From the NCBI GenBank assembly GCA_025934695.1, contig JAICWS010000001.1, positions 277,301-341,300 of the forward strand: a stretch of DNA of 64,000 bases, in the 5' to 3' direction. Origin of the DNA: Alphaproteobacteria bacterium. Lineage in GTDB: Bacteria > Pseudomonadota > Alphaproteobacteria > Micavibrionales > UBA2020. Positions 10,606 through 19,920 of the stretch are shown here, in pieces. Each line of letters begins with the position of its first letter. Position 1 is the first letter of the stretch. The position numbers and the translations under genes were made by a program. The notes under the pieces were generated by a model. That model saw nothing but the letters and a program-made list of their open reading frames with translations, searched no databases and was not told the DNA's origin.

Positions 10606-11160
10606 ATGGCCGACAATCCGTTCAAAAAACCATCGCGCATCTTTCCGCCGTTCGAGCGGGAAGATGCGCTGGAATTTTGCGCTCTCGGCAAGGCGGGCGA
10701 CATCAAGAGTTTGCAAAAAATGCTCGACGAGTTCGGGCCCGCCATCCTGAACGAGCGCGACAGCGGTGGCGACACCGCGCTCACCTGGGCCGCCTGGCTC
10801 GGCCATTATGACACGGTGAAATTCCTGCTCGACAAAGGCGCCGGCCTCGAAAGTCCCGGCATGCAGGGCAAGTCGGCCCTTATCTGGGCCGCGCAGGGAA
10901 GCCGGACGGACGTGATCCGGATGCTTCTCGAGCGTGGCGCCAACGTTGACGCCAGGGATGATAACGGAAATACGGCGCTGAGCATCTGCGAGAGGAACGG
11001 CCAGACGGTCGCCGCAAAGCAGCTGAAGGATTGGATCGAGCAGCAAAAAGAACTGGCGCGCCTCAAGCGGCAGGAAGAAGAAACCCGCGCCCTGACCGCC
11101 GAACGGCTCAACGAGTTGAAGAAGAAAGCGCCGAAGATCAGGCTCGGCCCGCGTCCGTAA
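10606..11160 (+). CDS. Ankyrin repeat protein
   Basis: GDTALTWAAWLGHYDTVKFLLDKGAGLE; KSALIWAAQGSRTDVIRMLLERGANVDARDDNGNTAL. Confidence 0.9.
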   Translation: MADNPFKKPSRIFPPFEREDALEFCALGKAGDIKSLQKMLDEFGPAILNERDSGGDTALTWAAWLGHYDTVKFLLDKGAGLESPGMQGKSALIWAAQGSRTDVIRMLLERGANVDARDDNGNTALSICERNGQTVAAKQLKDWIEQQKELARLKRQEEETRALTAERLNELKKKAPKIRLGPRP

Positions 11161-12105
11161 TCAGGCTTTGCCGACTTCGAACCAGATCCGCCCTTTCAGC
11201 GTCTCGCCATCGTGCAGCATGATCGTGCCCGTATCCGGCACGCCGCGCTCATTCAGGTTGAAGCCGTCATTGACGTTCGTCACCGGCTCGGCGCAGAAGA
11301 ATTTCTGGCCCGATGGAATATAAATGACGAAGTTGCGGAACATCGGGTCCGCCTTCATCGTCAGGCGCACGCCCGCGTCGGGCCAGGTGATCTCCGCCAT
11401 CTGGTCCCAGCCGGAAAAGCAATGGTCGAGCAGGTCGGTGCCGAGGAAACCTTCCGACGGCGGATGGAAATGCGCGTCGGCGAGCGCGACGCCGGCGCTG
11501 AAATTCCACTTCGGCGGACTGTCGGCCAGTTTTTCCGGCACAAGCCTGCGGCTCTGCCAGACTTTCGGCAGCCGGGCTTTTAGCGTCGTTGCGTCGTTGC
11601 GGGGAAAATATGGATGATGCCCCAGCCCGAACGGCAGCGTAAAGCCCGAACGGTTGGTGATTTCCATGTCGATATCGAGGCGGCCGTTTTCAAGCGTGAA
11701 AGCCTGCCGGGCTTCATAGACATATGGCGTCCGCGTTGATTTTTTTGTTTCCAGCGTCAGGACGGCATGGTGCTGGCCGGCCTCCTCTATCGTCCATGGC
11801 AAAAGCCAGCCGTCGCCGTGAAGCTGGTGCGGCTCGGGCGCATGCAGCGGGCCGATATCGTAATTCTTTTCCTGGAACGCAAGCCGGCCGTTGATGATGC
11901 GGTTGGAATAAGGCGTGAGCGGAAAGCTCGCCATATTCAGCGGCGAGGCCGGTTGCGCGGCGTCATAGGGGCGGAACAGGTCGAAGGCATCGTTCGCCCG
12001 GCGCAACTGGAAGCGCCCGATGCTGCCGCCCGCCTCGGGGCGAAGCTCGAGCATCAGGGCGCCGTCCGGCGACGCGATATGCATGAATCCCTGTTTGAGC
12101 GTCAT
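11161..12105 (-). CDS. Aldose 1-epimerase family protein
   Basis: FPLTPYSNRIINGRLAF, HQLHGDGW, GLGHHPYF motifs; start at MTLKQGFMHI. Confidence 0.88.
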   Translation of the reverse strand: MTLKQGFMHIASPDGALMLELRPEAGGSIGRFQLRRANDAFDLFRPYDAAQPASPLNMASFPLTPYSNRIINGRLAFQEKNYDIGPLHAPEPHQLHGDGWLLPWTIEEAGQHHAVLTLETKKSTRTPYVYEARQAFTLENGRLDIDMEITNRSGFTLPFGLGHHPYFPRNDATTLKARLPKVWQSRRLVPEKLADSPPKWNFSAGVALADAHFHPPSEGFLGTDLLDHCFSGWDQMAEITWPDAGVRLTMKADPMFRNFVIYIPSGQKFFCAEPVTNVNDGFNLNERGVPDTGTIMLHDGETLKGRIWFEVGKA

Positions 12106-12202
12106 TTTCTGCTCCTGATTCGGCTGTGGAATCCCTGGCCGAATTATAGTAAACATTATACGGCCTGGGGGCGAAAAAAGACAACACGGCGGTAACAAGA
12201 TT

Positions 12203-14026
12203 ATGGGCGAAAATAAAGTCTTCCTGCGCAGCGATTACTGGTTCGGCCAGGCGGCCGCCGTCGACGTCCGCGCACACCATACCGGTAAGATGGTGAATTC
12301 CAAATTCACCCTCGAAGAACTCTGCGGCACGGATCACAAGCTGAGCCATATGACCCAGAGCGGCCGCCGCCCCGTGATCGGCGTCTGCAAATTCGGCGGC
12401 GACCTCAACCCGTGCCAGGCCATGCACGACCAGCATCTGGGGGACCGCGTCGCCGAAGGCGTCCGGGCGGCGGGCGGTATTCCTTTCCGTTTCGATATCG
12501 CACCGCCTTTGGGCGAGCCGCTCACGCGGCCCACCTCGATGTATATGCGCAATCTGACTGCGCTCTCACTCATCGAGACGATTATCGCGAACCCAATGGA
12601 CGGTCTCGTCCTCCTGACCGGCTGCGACAAAACCGTTCCTGCCGGGCTCATGGCGACCTTGTTGACCGACCTGCCGACGATCGTTGCGTCGGCGGGACCC
12701 ATGCTCAATGGTTATCACCACGGTGAGCCCTCCGTTTCCGGCGTGCACCTGTGGAAGAACCGGGAACTTCTGGCGGCGGGCAAGATCACCGAAGATGAAC
12801 TCATGGTGCGCTCCTGCGCGGCGCAGCCGAGCGCGGGACATTGCATGAGCATGGGCACGGCCTCGACGCTCAACAGCATGTCGGAAGCGCTGGGCCTGAC
12901 GCTGCTGGGCAGTTCCGCCATCCCCTCGCCCATGGCCGAGCGCGCGCATTACAGCTATCGCGCGGGCGCCATGGCGGTGGAGATGGTTCTCCACGACCGC
13001 CGCCCGAGCGGCTTCGTCACGCGCCAGTCGTTTTTGAACGCGGTTGCGGCGAATGCGGCCATCGGCGGCTCGACCAACGCGGTCGTGCACCTGCTGGCCA
13101 TCGCGAATATGGCCGGCATCGATTTCAAGATCGAGGACTGGCAGACCTATGGCGCCAACGTCCCGTTGCTCGTCAACGTCAAGCCGTCCGGCGAATATAT
13201 GATGGAAGAATATTTCCGCGCGGGTGGCCTGCCCGCCGTGCTGCGCGAACTGGCCGAGAACGGCATTATCAAGGCCGATGCCGGCTGGTGCACCGGCAAG
13301 ACGCTGGCCGAAGAACTCGCCGCGCGCGATCCTTATGTCGACCGCAAGATCATCCGCACCGTCAAGGAACCGCTGCAGCCCACCGGCGGCATCGTCATCT
13401 TGCGCGGCAACCTCTGTCCCGACGGTGCGGTCATCAAGGTTTCGGCGGTCGCCGATAAGGCGCTGCTCCAGCATCGCGGCAAGGCCGTCGTCTACGACAG
13501 CATCGAGGAATATCACAAGCGCATCGACGACCCGAAGGAAGGCGTGACGCCGGATAACGTGCTGATCCTGCGCAACTGCGGCCCCCTCGGCTATCCCGGC
13601 ATGCCCGAAGTCGGCAACGTGCGCCCGCCCGGATACCTGCTGGCCAAGGGCATCAAGGCGATGGTGACCGTGTCCGACGCGCGCATGAGCGGTACGGCCT
13701 ATGGCTGCCACGTCCTGCACGTCTCGCCGGAAGCGGCTGCGGGCGGGCCGCTGGCCCTCGTCAAAACCGGGGACTGGGTGAAGCTTGACGTCGCCAACCG
13801 TTCGCTCTCAATGGAAGTCGAGGGGGCCGAGCTGGAAAACCGCCGCAAGAGCCTCAAGATCACCCTGCCGCCCATTCACAGCCCCTGGGGCATCATCGCC
13901 CGCGATCCCGTGATCGGCACCCACCAGGCGCATGTCGGCGCCTATATGAAGATGTTCGACCGGCCCGACCTGTCGCGCGGCGAAATCGCCAAGCGCGTGC
14001 GCGAACGATTGAGGCCGCAGCATTGA
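12203..14026 (+). CDS. IlvD/Edd family dehydratase (sugar-acid dehydratase candidate)
   Basis: GCDKTVPAGLMA, GSTNAVVHLLAIA, RNCGPLGYPGMPEVGN, SDARMSGTAYGCHVLHVSPEA. Confidence 0.92.
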   Translation: MGENKVFLRSDYWFGQAAAVDVRAHHTGKMVNSKFTLEELCGTDHKLSHMTQSGRRPVIGVCKFGGDLNPCQAMHDQHLGDRVAEGVRAAGGIPFRFDIAPPLGEPLTRPTSMYMRNLTALSLIETIIANPMDGLVLLTGCDKTVPAGLMATLLTDLPTIVASAGPMLNGYHHGEPSVSGVHLWKNRELLAAGKITEDELMVRSCAAQPSAGHCMSMGTASTLNSMSEALGLTLLGSSAIPSPMAERAHYSYRAGAMAVEMVLHDRRPSGFVTRQSFLNAVAANAAIGGSTNAVVHLLAIANMAGIDFKIEDWQTYGANVPLLVNVKPSGEYMMEEYFRAGGLPAVLRELAENGIIKADAGWCTGKTLAEELAARDPYVDRKIIRTVKEPLQPTGGIVILRGNLCPDGAVIKVSAVADKALLQHRGKAVVYDSIEEYHKRIDDPKEGVTPDNVLILRNCGPLGYPGMPEVGNVRPPGYLLAKGIKAMVTVSDARMSGTAYGCHVLHVSPEAAAGGPLALVKTGDWVKLDVANRSLSMEVEGAELENRRKSLKITLPPIHSPWGIIARDPVIGTHQAHVGAYMKMFDRPDLSRGEIAKRVRERLRPQH

Positions 14027-14060
14027 CGCCATGTATTCTTTAAACGCAACAACACAAAAC

Positions 14061-14163
14061 GGCCCATCCCGGCGAAAGCCGGGATCCAGTTCATATGACT
14101 CCTATCTCATAAATCTCACGATAGAAGTTACATAAACTGGACCCCGACTTCCGTCGGGGTGGA
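14061..14163. repeat. Intergenic palindromic repeat (CATCCCGGCGAAAGCCGGGATCCAGTT … AACTGGACCCCGACTTCCGTCGGGGTGG)
   Basis: Two hairpins flanking GGATCCAGT / ACTGGACC; same architecture as 6853-6976. Confidence 0.8.
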
Positions 14164-14186
14164 AATTTATCCAAAACAGGTACAAC

Positions 14187-14819
14187 ATGACCGCCGTATC
14201 CGCCGAGAAGTACTTTACCGAAAGCCGCCTGATCGCCATTCTGCGCGGGTTGAAACCCGAGGAAGCGCCGGGCCACGGCGAGGCCATCATAGGCGCAGGC
14301 TGGCGCTGCCTCGAAGTGCCGCTGAATTCGCCCGAGCCTTTCAAAAGCATCGAAAGCCTCGTGAAGAAGTACGGCGACAAGGCGTTGATCGGCGCAGGCA
14401 CCGTCTTGACCGCCGAAGATGTGAAGAAGGTCGCCGATGTCGGCGGCAAGCTGATCGTGGCGCCAAATACCGATAAAGATGTGGTCGAAGCAGCGATGAA
14501 ACTCGGCTTGGTCATCATGCCCGGCGTCTATACCGCGACCGAAGCTTTCGCGGCCTACAAGATGGGCGTCCGCTACCTGAAGCTTTTCCCCGCGGATTCC
14601 GTCGGACCCGGTTACATCAAAGCGCTCAAAAGCGTGCTTCCGAAAGACGCGAAGGTCATCCCGACCGGCGGTGTCTCGGTCGATACGATCGCGGCGTTCC
14701 ACGAGGCCGGATGCCATGCCTTCGGCATCGGCACGCAGCTGTTCAAGCCCGGCATGACCGTGGACGAGGTCGCCAAGCGCGCGCAGGCGCTGGCGAAGGC
14801 AGCGGCAAATTTGAAATAA
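14187..14819 (+). CDS. dgoA: 2-dehydro-3-deoxy-6-phosphogalactonate / KDPG aldolase family
   Basis: RLIAILRGLKPEEA, IGAGTVLTAEDV, VIMPGVYTATEA, KLFPADSVGPGYIKALKSVLP. Confidence 0.88.
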   Translation: MTAVSAEKYFTESRLIAILRGLKPEEAPGHGEAIIGAGWRCLEVPLNSPEPFKSIESLVKKYGDKALIGAGTVLTAEDVKKVADVGGKLIVAPNTDKDVVEAAMKLGLVIMPGVYTATEAFAAYKMGVRYLKLFPADSVGPGYIKALKSVLPKDAKVIPTGGVSVDTIAAFHEAGCHAFGIGTQLFKPGMTVDEVAKRAQALAKAAANLK

Positions 14820-15755
14820 TCATTTAAGCGCCGCCAAGCCCTGGCAGACAGCCGTCTCGCTGTCCAGCTCGGCGCGGACTTTCCACTGGAAACGTTCGAA
14901 CGCCTGCCGATAGTAAAGGCGCTTCGGGCCTTCGTCGGCCAGCAGCACGACCGGCGGCTTGCTGGGAAAGAAACGCTCCATCTGCCGCAGCTCATGCCCC
15001 AGCAGGATGCCAGAGAAATAGGCGCGCAAGCTCGCGGGCGGCGTTTTCGCCCGCAGATGCTGCGCCCGCACCTGCCAGAGATCGGCCAGCAGGTCGTGTC
15101 CCTTCTCCGCCAGGTCCAGGCCGATGTCGAAGGAACCGAAATCCGCCCCTGTGTCGGGCGTGCCGCTGATGACGGCGGCAAGCGCGCCATGCGCGGACAT
15201 TAGCCCATATATTTCCCCCGCCATTGCCGTTTCGAAATGAACGATCTTGCGGTCGCGGATCTGCACCCATTTGTTATGCGTGCCGGGAATGCACAGCAGC
15301 GTATCCGTGAGATTCAGGTGCCGCGCGGCGCCGAGGCTTTTCACTTCTTCACTGCGCATGACGTCGTGGCGGCCGTCCTGGAAGGCGATGCAGCAGCCGG
15401 AGGCGACGTAAATGTCGAACCCGGACGCGGCACCGATCTGCGGCGCCTCGATCTTGTGGAGGTTGCGGCGCACATCGTCGATGCCGGCCGGAACTTCTGA
15501 ATATTTCGTCTCGACCCAGCCTTCGCGCCCCCCGACCGCGCCGCAAATGTAAACCGGAGATTTGTGCTTCTCAAGCCAGTCGCCCATCTGGTCCATGAAG
15601 AAGGCGCTGTACTCGCGCGCGCGGGTGACAGGCGTCGCCTTGGCGAAGTTTTTGAGCGTGCCGCCGTCGTTCGCGCTCTTGCGAGCGACGATCTTCGTTC
15701 CGTCGTGCAGAAAGGCGCGGAAGTTCGTGCTGCCCCAGTCGATAAATATATCCAT
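14820..15755 (-). CDS. dgoK: 2-dehydro-3-deoxygalactonokinase
   Basis: MDIFIDWGSTNFRAFLHDG; CIPGTHNKWVQIRDRKIVHFETAMAGEIYGLMSAHG. Confidence 0.9.
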   Translation of the reverse strand: MDIFIDWGSTNFRAFLHDGTKIVARKSANDGGTLKNFAKATPVTRAREYSAFFMDQMGDWLEKHKSPVYICGAVGGREGWVETKYSEVPAGIDDVRRNLHKIEAPQIGAASGFDIYVASGCCIAFQDGRHDVMRSEEVKSLGAARHLNLTDTLLCIPGTHNKWVQIRDRKIVHFETAMAGEIYGLMSAHGALAAVISGTPDTGADFGSFDIGLDLAEKGHDLLADLWQVRAQHLRAKTPPASLRAYFSGILLGHELRQMERFFPSKPPVVLLADEGPKRLYYRQAFERFQWKVRAELDSETAVCQGLAALK

Positions 15756-15757
15756 CT

Positions 15758-16633
15758 TTACCCCTTGAAGCGCGTTTCCGGCAGGCCCGGCGCATCCATG
15801 CGGACGGCGAACATCTGTCCCGAAAGAGGCGCTTCCTTCATCTTTTGAGAGCTGAGGCCGATCGAGGCCGTCGTGATGAACAGCGTTTTCAAGTCGTCGC
15901 CGCCAAAGGCGCAGCAGGAGACCTGCGGCGCCGCCACGTCGATTTTGCCGTCGACTTTTCCATCGGGCGTATAGATTTCGACGCGAAAACCCGACCACAG
16001 GGCGGTCAGCACCCGCCCCTGCGCATCCACGCACATGCCGTCGGGATAACCGTTATCCCCTGAAAATTTCACAAACGGGCGGCGATTGACGGCGGTGCCG
16101 GTCTCGATATCGTAATCATACATCCAGATCGTATCGGTGCGCGTATCGGTGTAATACATGATTTTGTTGTCCGGGCTCCAGCCCAAGCCATTGGAAATCC
16201 GGATGCCGGTTTCCTGCACATGCAGGCCGCGATTGTCGAAGCGATAGAAAGCGCCCGAGGGCTTGCTGTGATCGCGGTCATTCATCGTCCCCGCCCACAG
16301 GCGGCCGCGCCGGTCGCACTTGCCGTCGTTGAAGCGGTTATACTTGTCGGCATATTCTGGCCGCGCCAATGCTTTAAGCTCGCCGCCGTCGAATTTCACG
16401 CGATAAATGCCGTCCTGGAGACCGGCGATGTAATCGCCATTCTCCGCCAGCAGGGCGAAACCGACCGTCGAGGGAGTCTGGCATAACTCATGCTTTTTGG
16501 CCTGCGGATCATAGCGGTAGATGGTGCGACCCGTGATATCGACCCACGACAGCCGCTTTCCAGCGGCATCCCACCAGCAGCCTTCACCGAGGGTCGCGGC
16601 CGGCAGCGCCGGGTTAAGCAGTTCGGCCTTCAC
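15758..16633 (-). CDS. SMP-30/gluconolactonase/LRE family protein
   Basis: LGEGCWWDAAGKRLSWVDITGRTIYRYDP, NRFNDGKCDRRGRLWAGTMND, SNGLGWSPDNKIMYYTDT. Confidence 0.92.
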   Translation of the reverse strand: MKAELLNPALPAATLGEGCWWDAAGKRLSWVDITGRTIYRYDPQAKKHELCQTPSTVGFALLAENGDYIAGLQDGIYRVKFDGGELKALARPEYADKYNRFNDGKCDRRGRLWAGTMNDRDHSKPSGAFYRFDNRGLHVQETGIRISNGLGWSPDNKIMYYTDTRTDTIWMYDYDIETGTAVNRRPFVKFSGDNGYPDGMCVDAQGRVLTALWSGFRVEIYTPDGKVDGKIDVAAPQVSCCAFGGDDLKTLFITTASIGLSSQKMKEAPLSGQMFAVRMDAPGLPETRFKG

Positions 16634-17445
16634 GACGCGGCCTTCTTGCTGCCGCTTGTGACGGCGCTGGTCTTGATCTGGCCCTCGCCGCCGTCAAAAC
16701 GCAGCGTCGTTCCGCTGAGTAGACCCGCGTGCCTCGACAAGCCAAAGATAATTGAAGGAACGATGTCTTCCGGCTTCATGCCGGTGGGCACCAATTGCTC
16801 CTGCGCCGCATCCTCAAACTGCTGGGCCGAAAAGCGCACCTTTTGCGCCTCCGTCTGCACCCAGCCGGGGCAAAAGCCGAAGACGCGGATGATGCTGCCG
16901 GGCGCATTCCCCTCGCCCGCTTTCACCGCCAGCCGCTTGATGCCGCTGTCGAGCGCCGCTTTTGCAGCACCGTAACCGGTCATGTCGGGCTCAAAAATTT
17001 CCGACCCGTGGCGCGAGGTGAAGAGGCAGATCGCGCCGCCGCCGGCCTTGCGCATGGCCGGCATCATATCGCGCGCCGCGAACAAGGGCGCGAAGAAATT
17101 GACGCGCATCATCACTTCCGCCTGCTCCTGCGTCAGATTATCGAAGGCGACGCGTGTGTCATAGCCAAGCGTACTGACGAACGCCGACGGTGCGCCGACG
17201 GCGCGAATGGCCTCGTCAAGCGCCCGCTTGCGTTCGGCTTCGGCGGACAGATCACCCGTGATAGAAATGATGTCCTTTGTGGAGATTTTGTTTTTATCGA
17301 GAACGGCGACTTTGGCGCCCAGCCAGAGAAGCGCGTCGGCCAGCGCCGCGCCGATGCCTGCGGCGCCTCCGGCGATGATCGCGCCACGGCCCTTGAACTC
17401 GCCGAAATATTCGCGCGAAAGCCGGTTTTCCCAATCCTGTTTCAT
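16630..17445 (-). CDS. SDR family oxidoreductase (candidate galactose/sugar 1-dehydrogenase)
   Basis: Gly-rich GGAAGIGAALADALLWLGAKVAVLD and YGAAK active-site motif; ATGA overlap with the lactonase gene. Confidence 0.85.
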   Translation of the reverse strand: MKQDWENRLSREYFGEFKGRGAIIAGGAAGIGAALADALLWLGAKVAVLDKNKISTKDIISITGDLSAEAERKRALDEAIRAVGAPSAFVSTLGYDTRVAFDNLTQEQAEVMMRVNFFAPLFAARDMMPAMRKAGGGAICLFTSRHGSEIFEPDMTGYGAAKAALDSGIKRLAVKAGEGNAPGSIIRVFGFCPGWVQTEAQKVRFSAQQFEDAAQEQLVPTGMKPEDIVPSIIFGLSRHAGLLSGTTLRFDGGEGQIKTSAVTSGSKKAAS

Positions 17446-17635
17446 GAGCTCCGCCGTTAGGAAGTTTTTTGTTGTTATGATTATTCACACAGACGCTGAA
17501 ATATCAAGGAATCGCTGCAGGCCTCCGCCTTTATCGAAAATATTGCGGAAAACCTTGGCTCAGCGTTAGCCCGGGAGCCTTGTGCGAACGGATTTCATTA
17601 GGTACCCTCTAAATACAACATAAGCGAGTGAACAC

Positions 17636-19534
17636 ATGACTGTCATTCAGCTCCCCGACGATAACAAAAAGCCGCTGGCAGAGCGGCTGAAAGCCGTTCT
17701 CGACGGCGACATGGCGGATGCTCGCGACGCGGCCCGCCGCTTTATCTCCCGCCCCAGCATGGCGCCTGTCAGGCCCGACCTTCCCAAGGAAGAATACCGC
17801 GCCAAGACCTTGGAATGGATCGGCGACATGGTGAAGGAAGGTTTCACCTGCCTGCCCTACCCCGCGAAACAGGGCGGCACCGGCGAAGGCAAGAAATACA
17901 TCAATATCGTTGAAATCATCGCCCACCAGGACATGAGCCTCGCCGTCAAGCAGGGCGTCCAGTTCGGCCTGTTCGGCCTCAGCGTCACCAACCTCGGCAC
18001 GCAGAAGCATCACGATAAATACCTGCCCGACATCATGGCGGGCAAGCTGCTTGGCGGCTTCGCCATGACCGAAGTGGGCGGCGGCTCCGACGTCCAGGGC
18101 GTCACGACCGAAGCCGTTTACGATCACGCGACGCGTAGTTTCGTCATCAATACGCCCACCGACAGCGCCAAGAAGGCCTATATCGGCAATGCCGCGCTGC
18201 ATGGCGAGATGATGGTCGTTTTCGCGCAACTAAAGATGACCAAGGACGGCGAAAGCCAGGGCGTGCATGCCTTCCTCGTCCCCATCCGCGACAAGGCTGG
18301 GACTGTCGCGCCGGGCGTCACCGTCGAGGATTGCGGGCATAAAGTCGGACTGAATGGCGTCGACAACGGTTATTTGAGCTTCAAGGACGTAAAAGTGCCC
18401 TATGACGCGCTGCTCGACCGCTTCGCGAACATCGACATGGACGGCAAATACCAGAGCGACATCGAAAAGAAATCGAAGCGTTTCTTCAGGATGATCAGCA
18501 CGCTGGTCACGGGCCGCGTGTTCGTGTCGATGGTGTCTTTGAGCGGCGCAAAGAACGCGCTGGTCTCGGCCATCGACTTCGCCGACAGCCGCAAGGTCTT
18601 CGGCGACACCTTGCTCGACAAGCAGGCCACGCAGTCGCGGCTGTTCCCGCATCTCGCCAATGCCTATGCGCTGCATTTCGCCACGCGCCACCTGGCTGAC
18701 GAGCTGGAAAAAGGCACCAATCCCGATCTCGAAACCATGGCGGCCAGCATCAAGGCGAAATCGTCTGACGCCTCGGTCGAAGTCGTTGACGAAGCGCGCA
18801 AGCTGACGGGCGGCAAGGGTTATATGTCGAACGAGCGTTATGGTGCGCTCCGCAACGACATGGACGTTTTCCGCACTTTCGAGGGCGATAACACGGTCCT
18901 CCGCCTGCTGGTCGCGAAAAACCAGATGTCGCGCCTCGCGAAGAAATTCAGCGACGCCTCCGGGGTGCAGAAGATCGCGAAAAGCATCGCGCTGCAGCTC
19001 AAGGGCAAAATGGCACTGTTCAACGCCAGCTCGTCGAAGACGAACGATGCGCACCTGCTGAGCTCGCATTTCCAGCAGAATATCTTTGCCGCTCGCGAGC
19101 GCGCAATGATGTACGCGCTGAGCGAGAGATACATGGAAATCTCGAAAGCCGAAGGCTCCGCCGTCGCTGCCAACAAATGCCAGGACGATATGCTCGCCTA
19201 TTCCGATGCCTATGCGGAGCGGCTGATGCTGGAACGTTTCGTCAAGGCCTGGAAGGAGCAGCAGGATCCGGAAACGAAAAAGGTCCTCAAGCTCCTCTGT
19301 GACCTATATGCCGTCCATACCATGCGTCAGAACGCGCTGTGGTACGTGGAGAACGGCTTCATGAAGACGGACAAGACCAAGGCCCTGGTCGACCTCGAGC
19401 ACAAGCTGAGCGGGAAGATACGGCCCTATGCGAAGGACCTCGCCGCCGCCTTCGGCGTGCCGGAATCAGTCCTCTCAACGCCGGAGCCGGAGACCAAAAT
19501 CACCTCCGCCCCGAAACCGCCGAAAGCCGCGTGA
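17636..19534 (+). CDS. Acyl-CoA dehydrogenase family protein
   Basis: FAMTEVGGGSDVQGVTT, TGGKGYMSNERYGALRNDMDVFRTFEGDNTVLR. Confidence 0.92.
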   Translation: MTVIQLPDDNKKPLAERLKAVLDGDMADARDAARRFISRPSMAPVRPDLPKEEYRAKTLEWIGDMVKEGFTCLPYPAKQGGTGEGKKYINIVEIIAHQDMSLAVKQGVQFGLFGLSVTNLGTQKHHDKYLPDIMAGKLLGGFAMTEVGGGSDVQGVTTEAVYDHATRSFVINTPTDSAKKAYIGNAALHGEMMVVFAQLKMTKDGESQGVHAFLVPIRDKAGTVAPGVTVEDCGHKVGLNGVDNGYLSFKDVKVPYDALLDRFANIDMDGKYQSDIEKKSKRFFRMISTLVTGRVFVSMVSLSGAKNALVSAIDFADSRKVFGDTLLDKQATQSRLFPHLANAYALHFATRHLADELEKGTNPDLETMAASIKAKSSDASVEVVDEARKLTGGKGYMSNERYGALRNDMDVFRTFEGDNTVLRLLVAKNQMSRLAKKFSDASGVQKIAKSIALQLKGKMALFNASSSKTNDAHLLSSHFQQNIFAARERAMMYALSERYMEISKAEGSAVAANKCQDDMLAYSDAYAERLMLERFVKAWKEQQDPETKKVLKLLCDLYAVHTMRQNALWYVENGFMKTDKTKALVDLEHKLSGKIRPYAKDLAAAFGVPESVLSTPEPETKITSAPKPPKAA

Positions 19535-19674
19535 ACGCGCCGTCTCATTCTGACCCGCGCGTCCCGAATTGAAACCGGTCCGTGTGGTGTGTCCGCGGCG
19601 TAACCCCCTGAAAATAAACCAGATGAAACTGGCGCATCTCTTGCGATGTTTATCGGTATAGAGAGGTTGTTCCG

Positions 19675-19914
19675 ATGAAGGAATTTGTTCGTCAATATGG
19701 AATTATAACGTTCATGTCGGCGCTGACACTGACGATTTTAATCGTTGTGGTCGCGCATGCGGCCAACGTTCGCGTCGGAGCCACCGTTACGTTTATCCGG
19801 ACAGAGAAAATCTCCCTCCAGGGCAGGAGTTTCACCCTGGCAATGGACCAGCCGGGCGCGCCGGTGTATCAGGTCCGGCAAACCGGCAACGAAAAAATCA
19901 TCATCATCGAATGA
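19675..19914 (+). CDS. Small single-pass membrane/exported protein
   Basis: 79 aa with N-terminal TM segment (IITFMSALTLTILIVVVAHA). Confidence 0.5.
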   Translation: MKEFVRQYGIITFMSALTLTILIVVVAHAANVRVGATVTFIRTEKISLQGRSFTLAMDQPGAPVYQVRQTGNEKIIIIE

Positions 19915-19920
19915 CGGCCA

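Noticed and set aside
12566-13720. 384-aa minus-strand ORF inside the IlvD/Edd gene
   Set aside because: Antisense shadow; the plus-strand product has clear family motifs.
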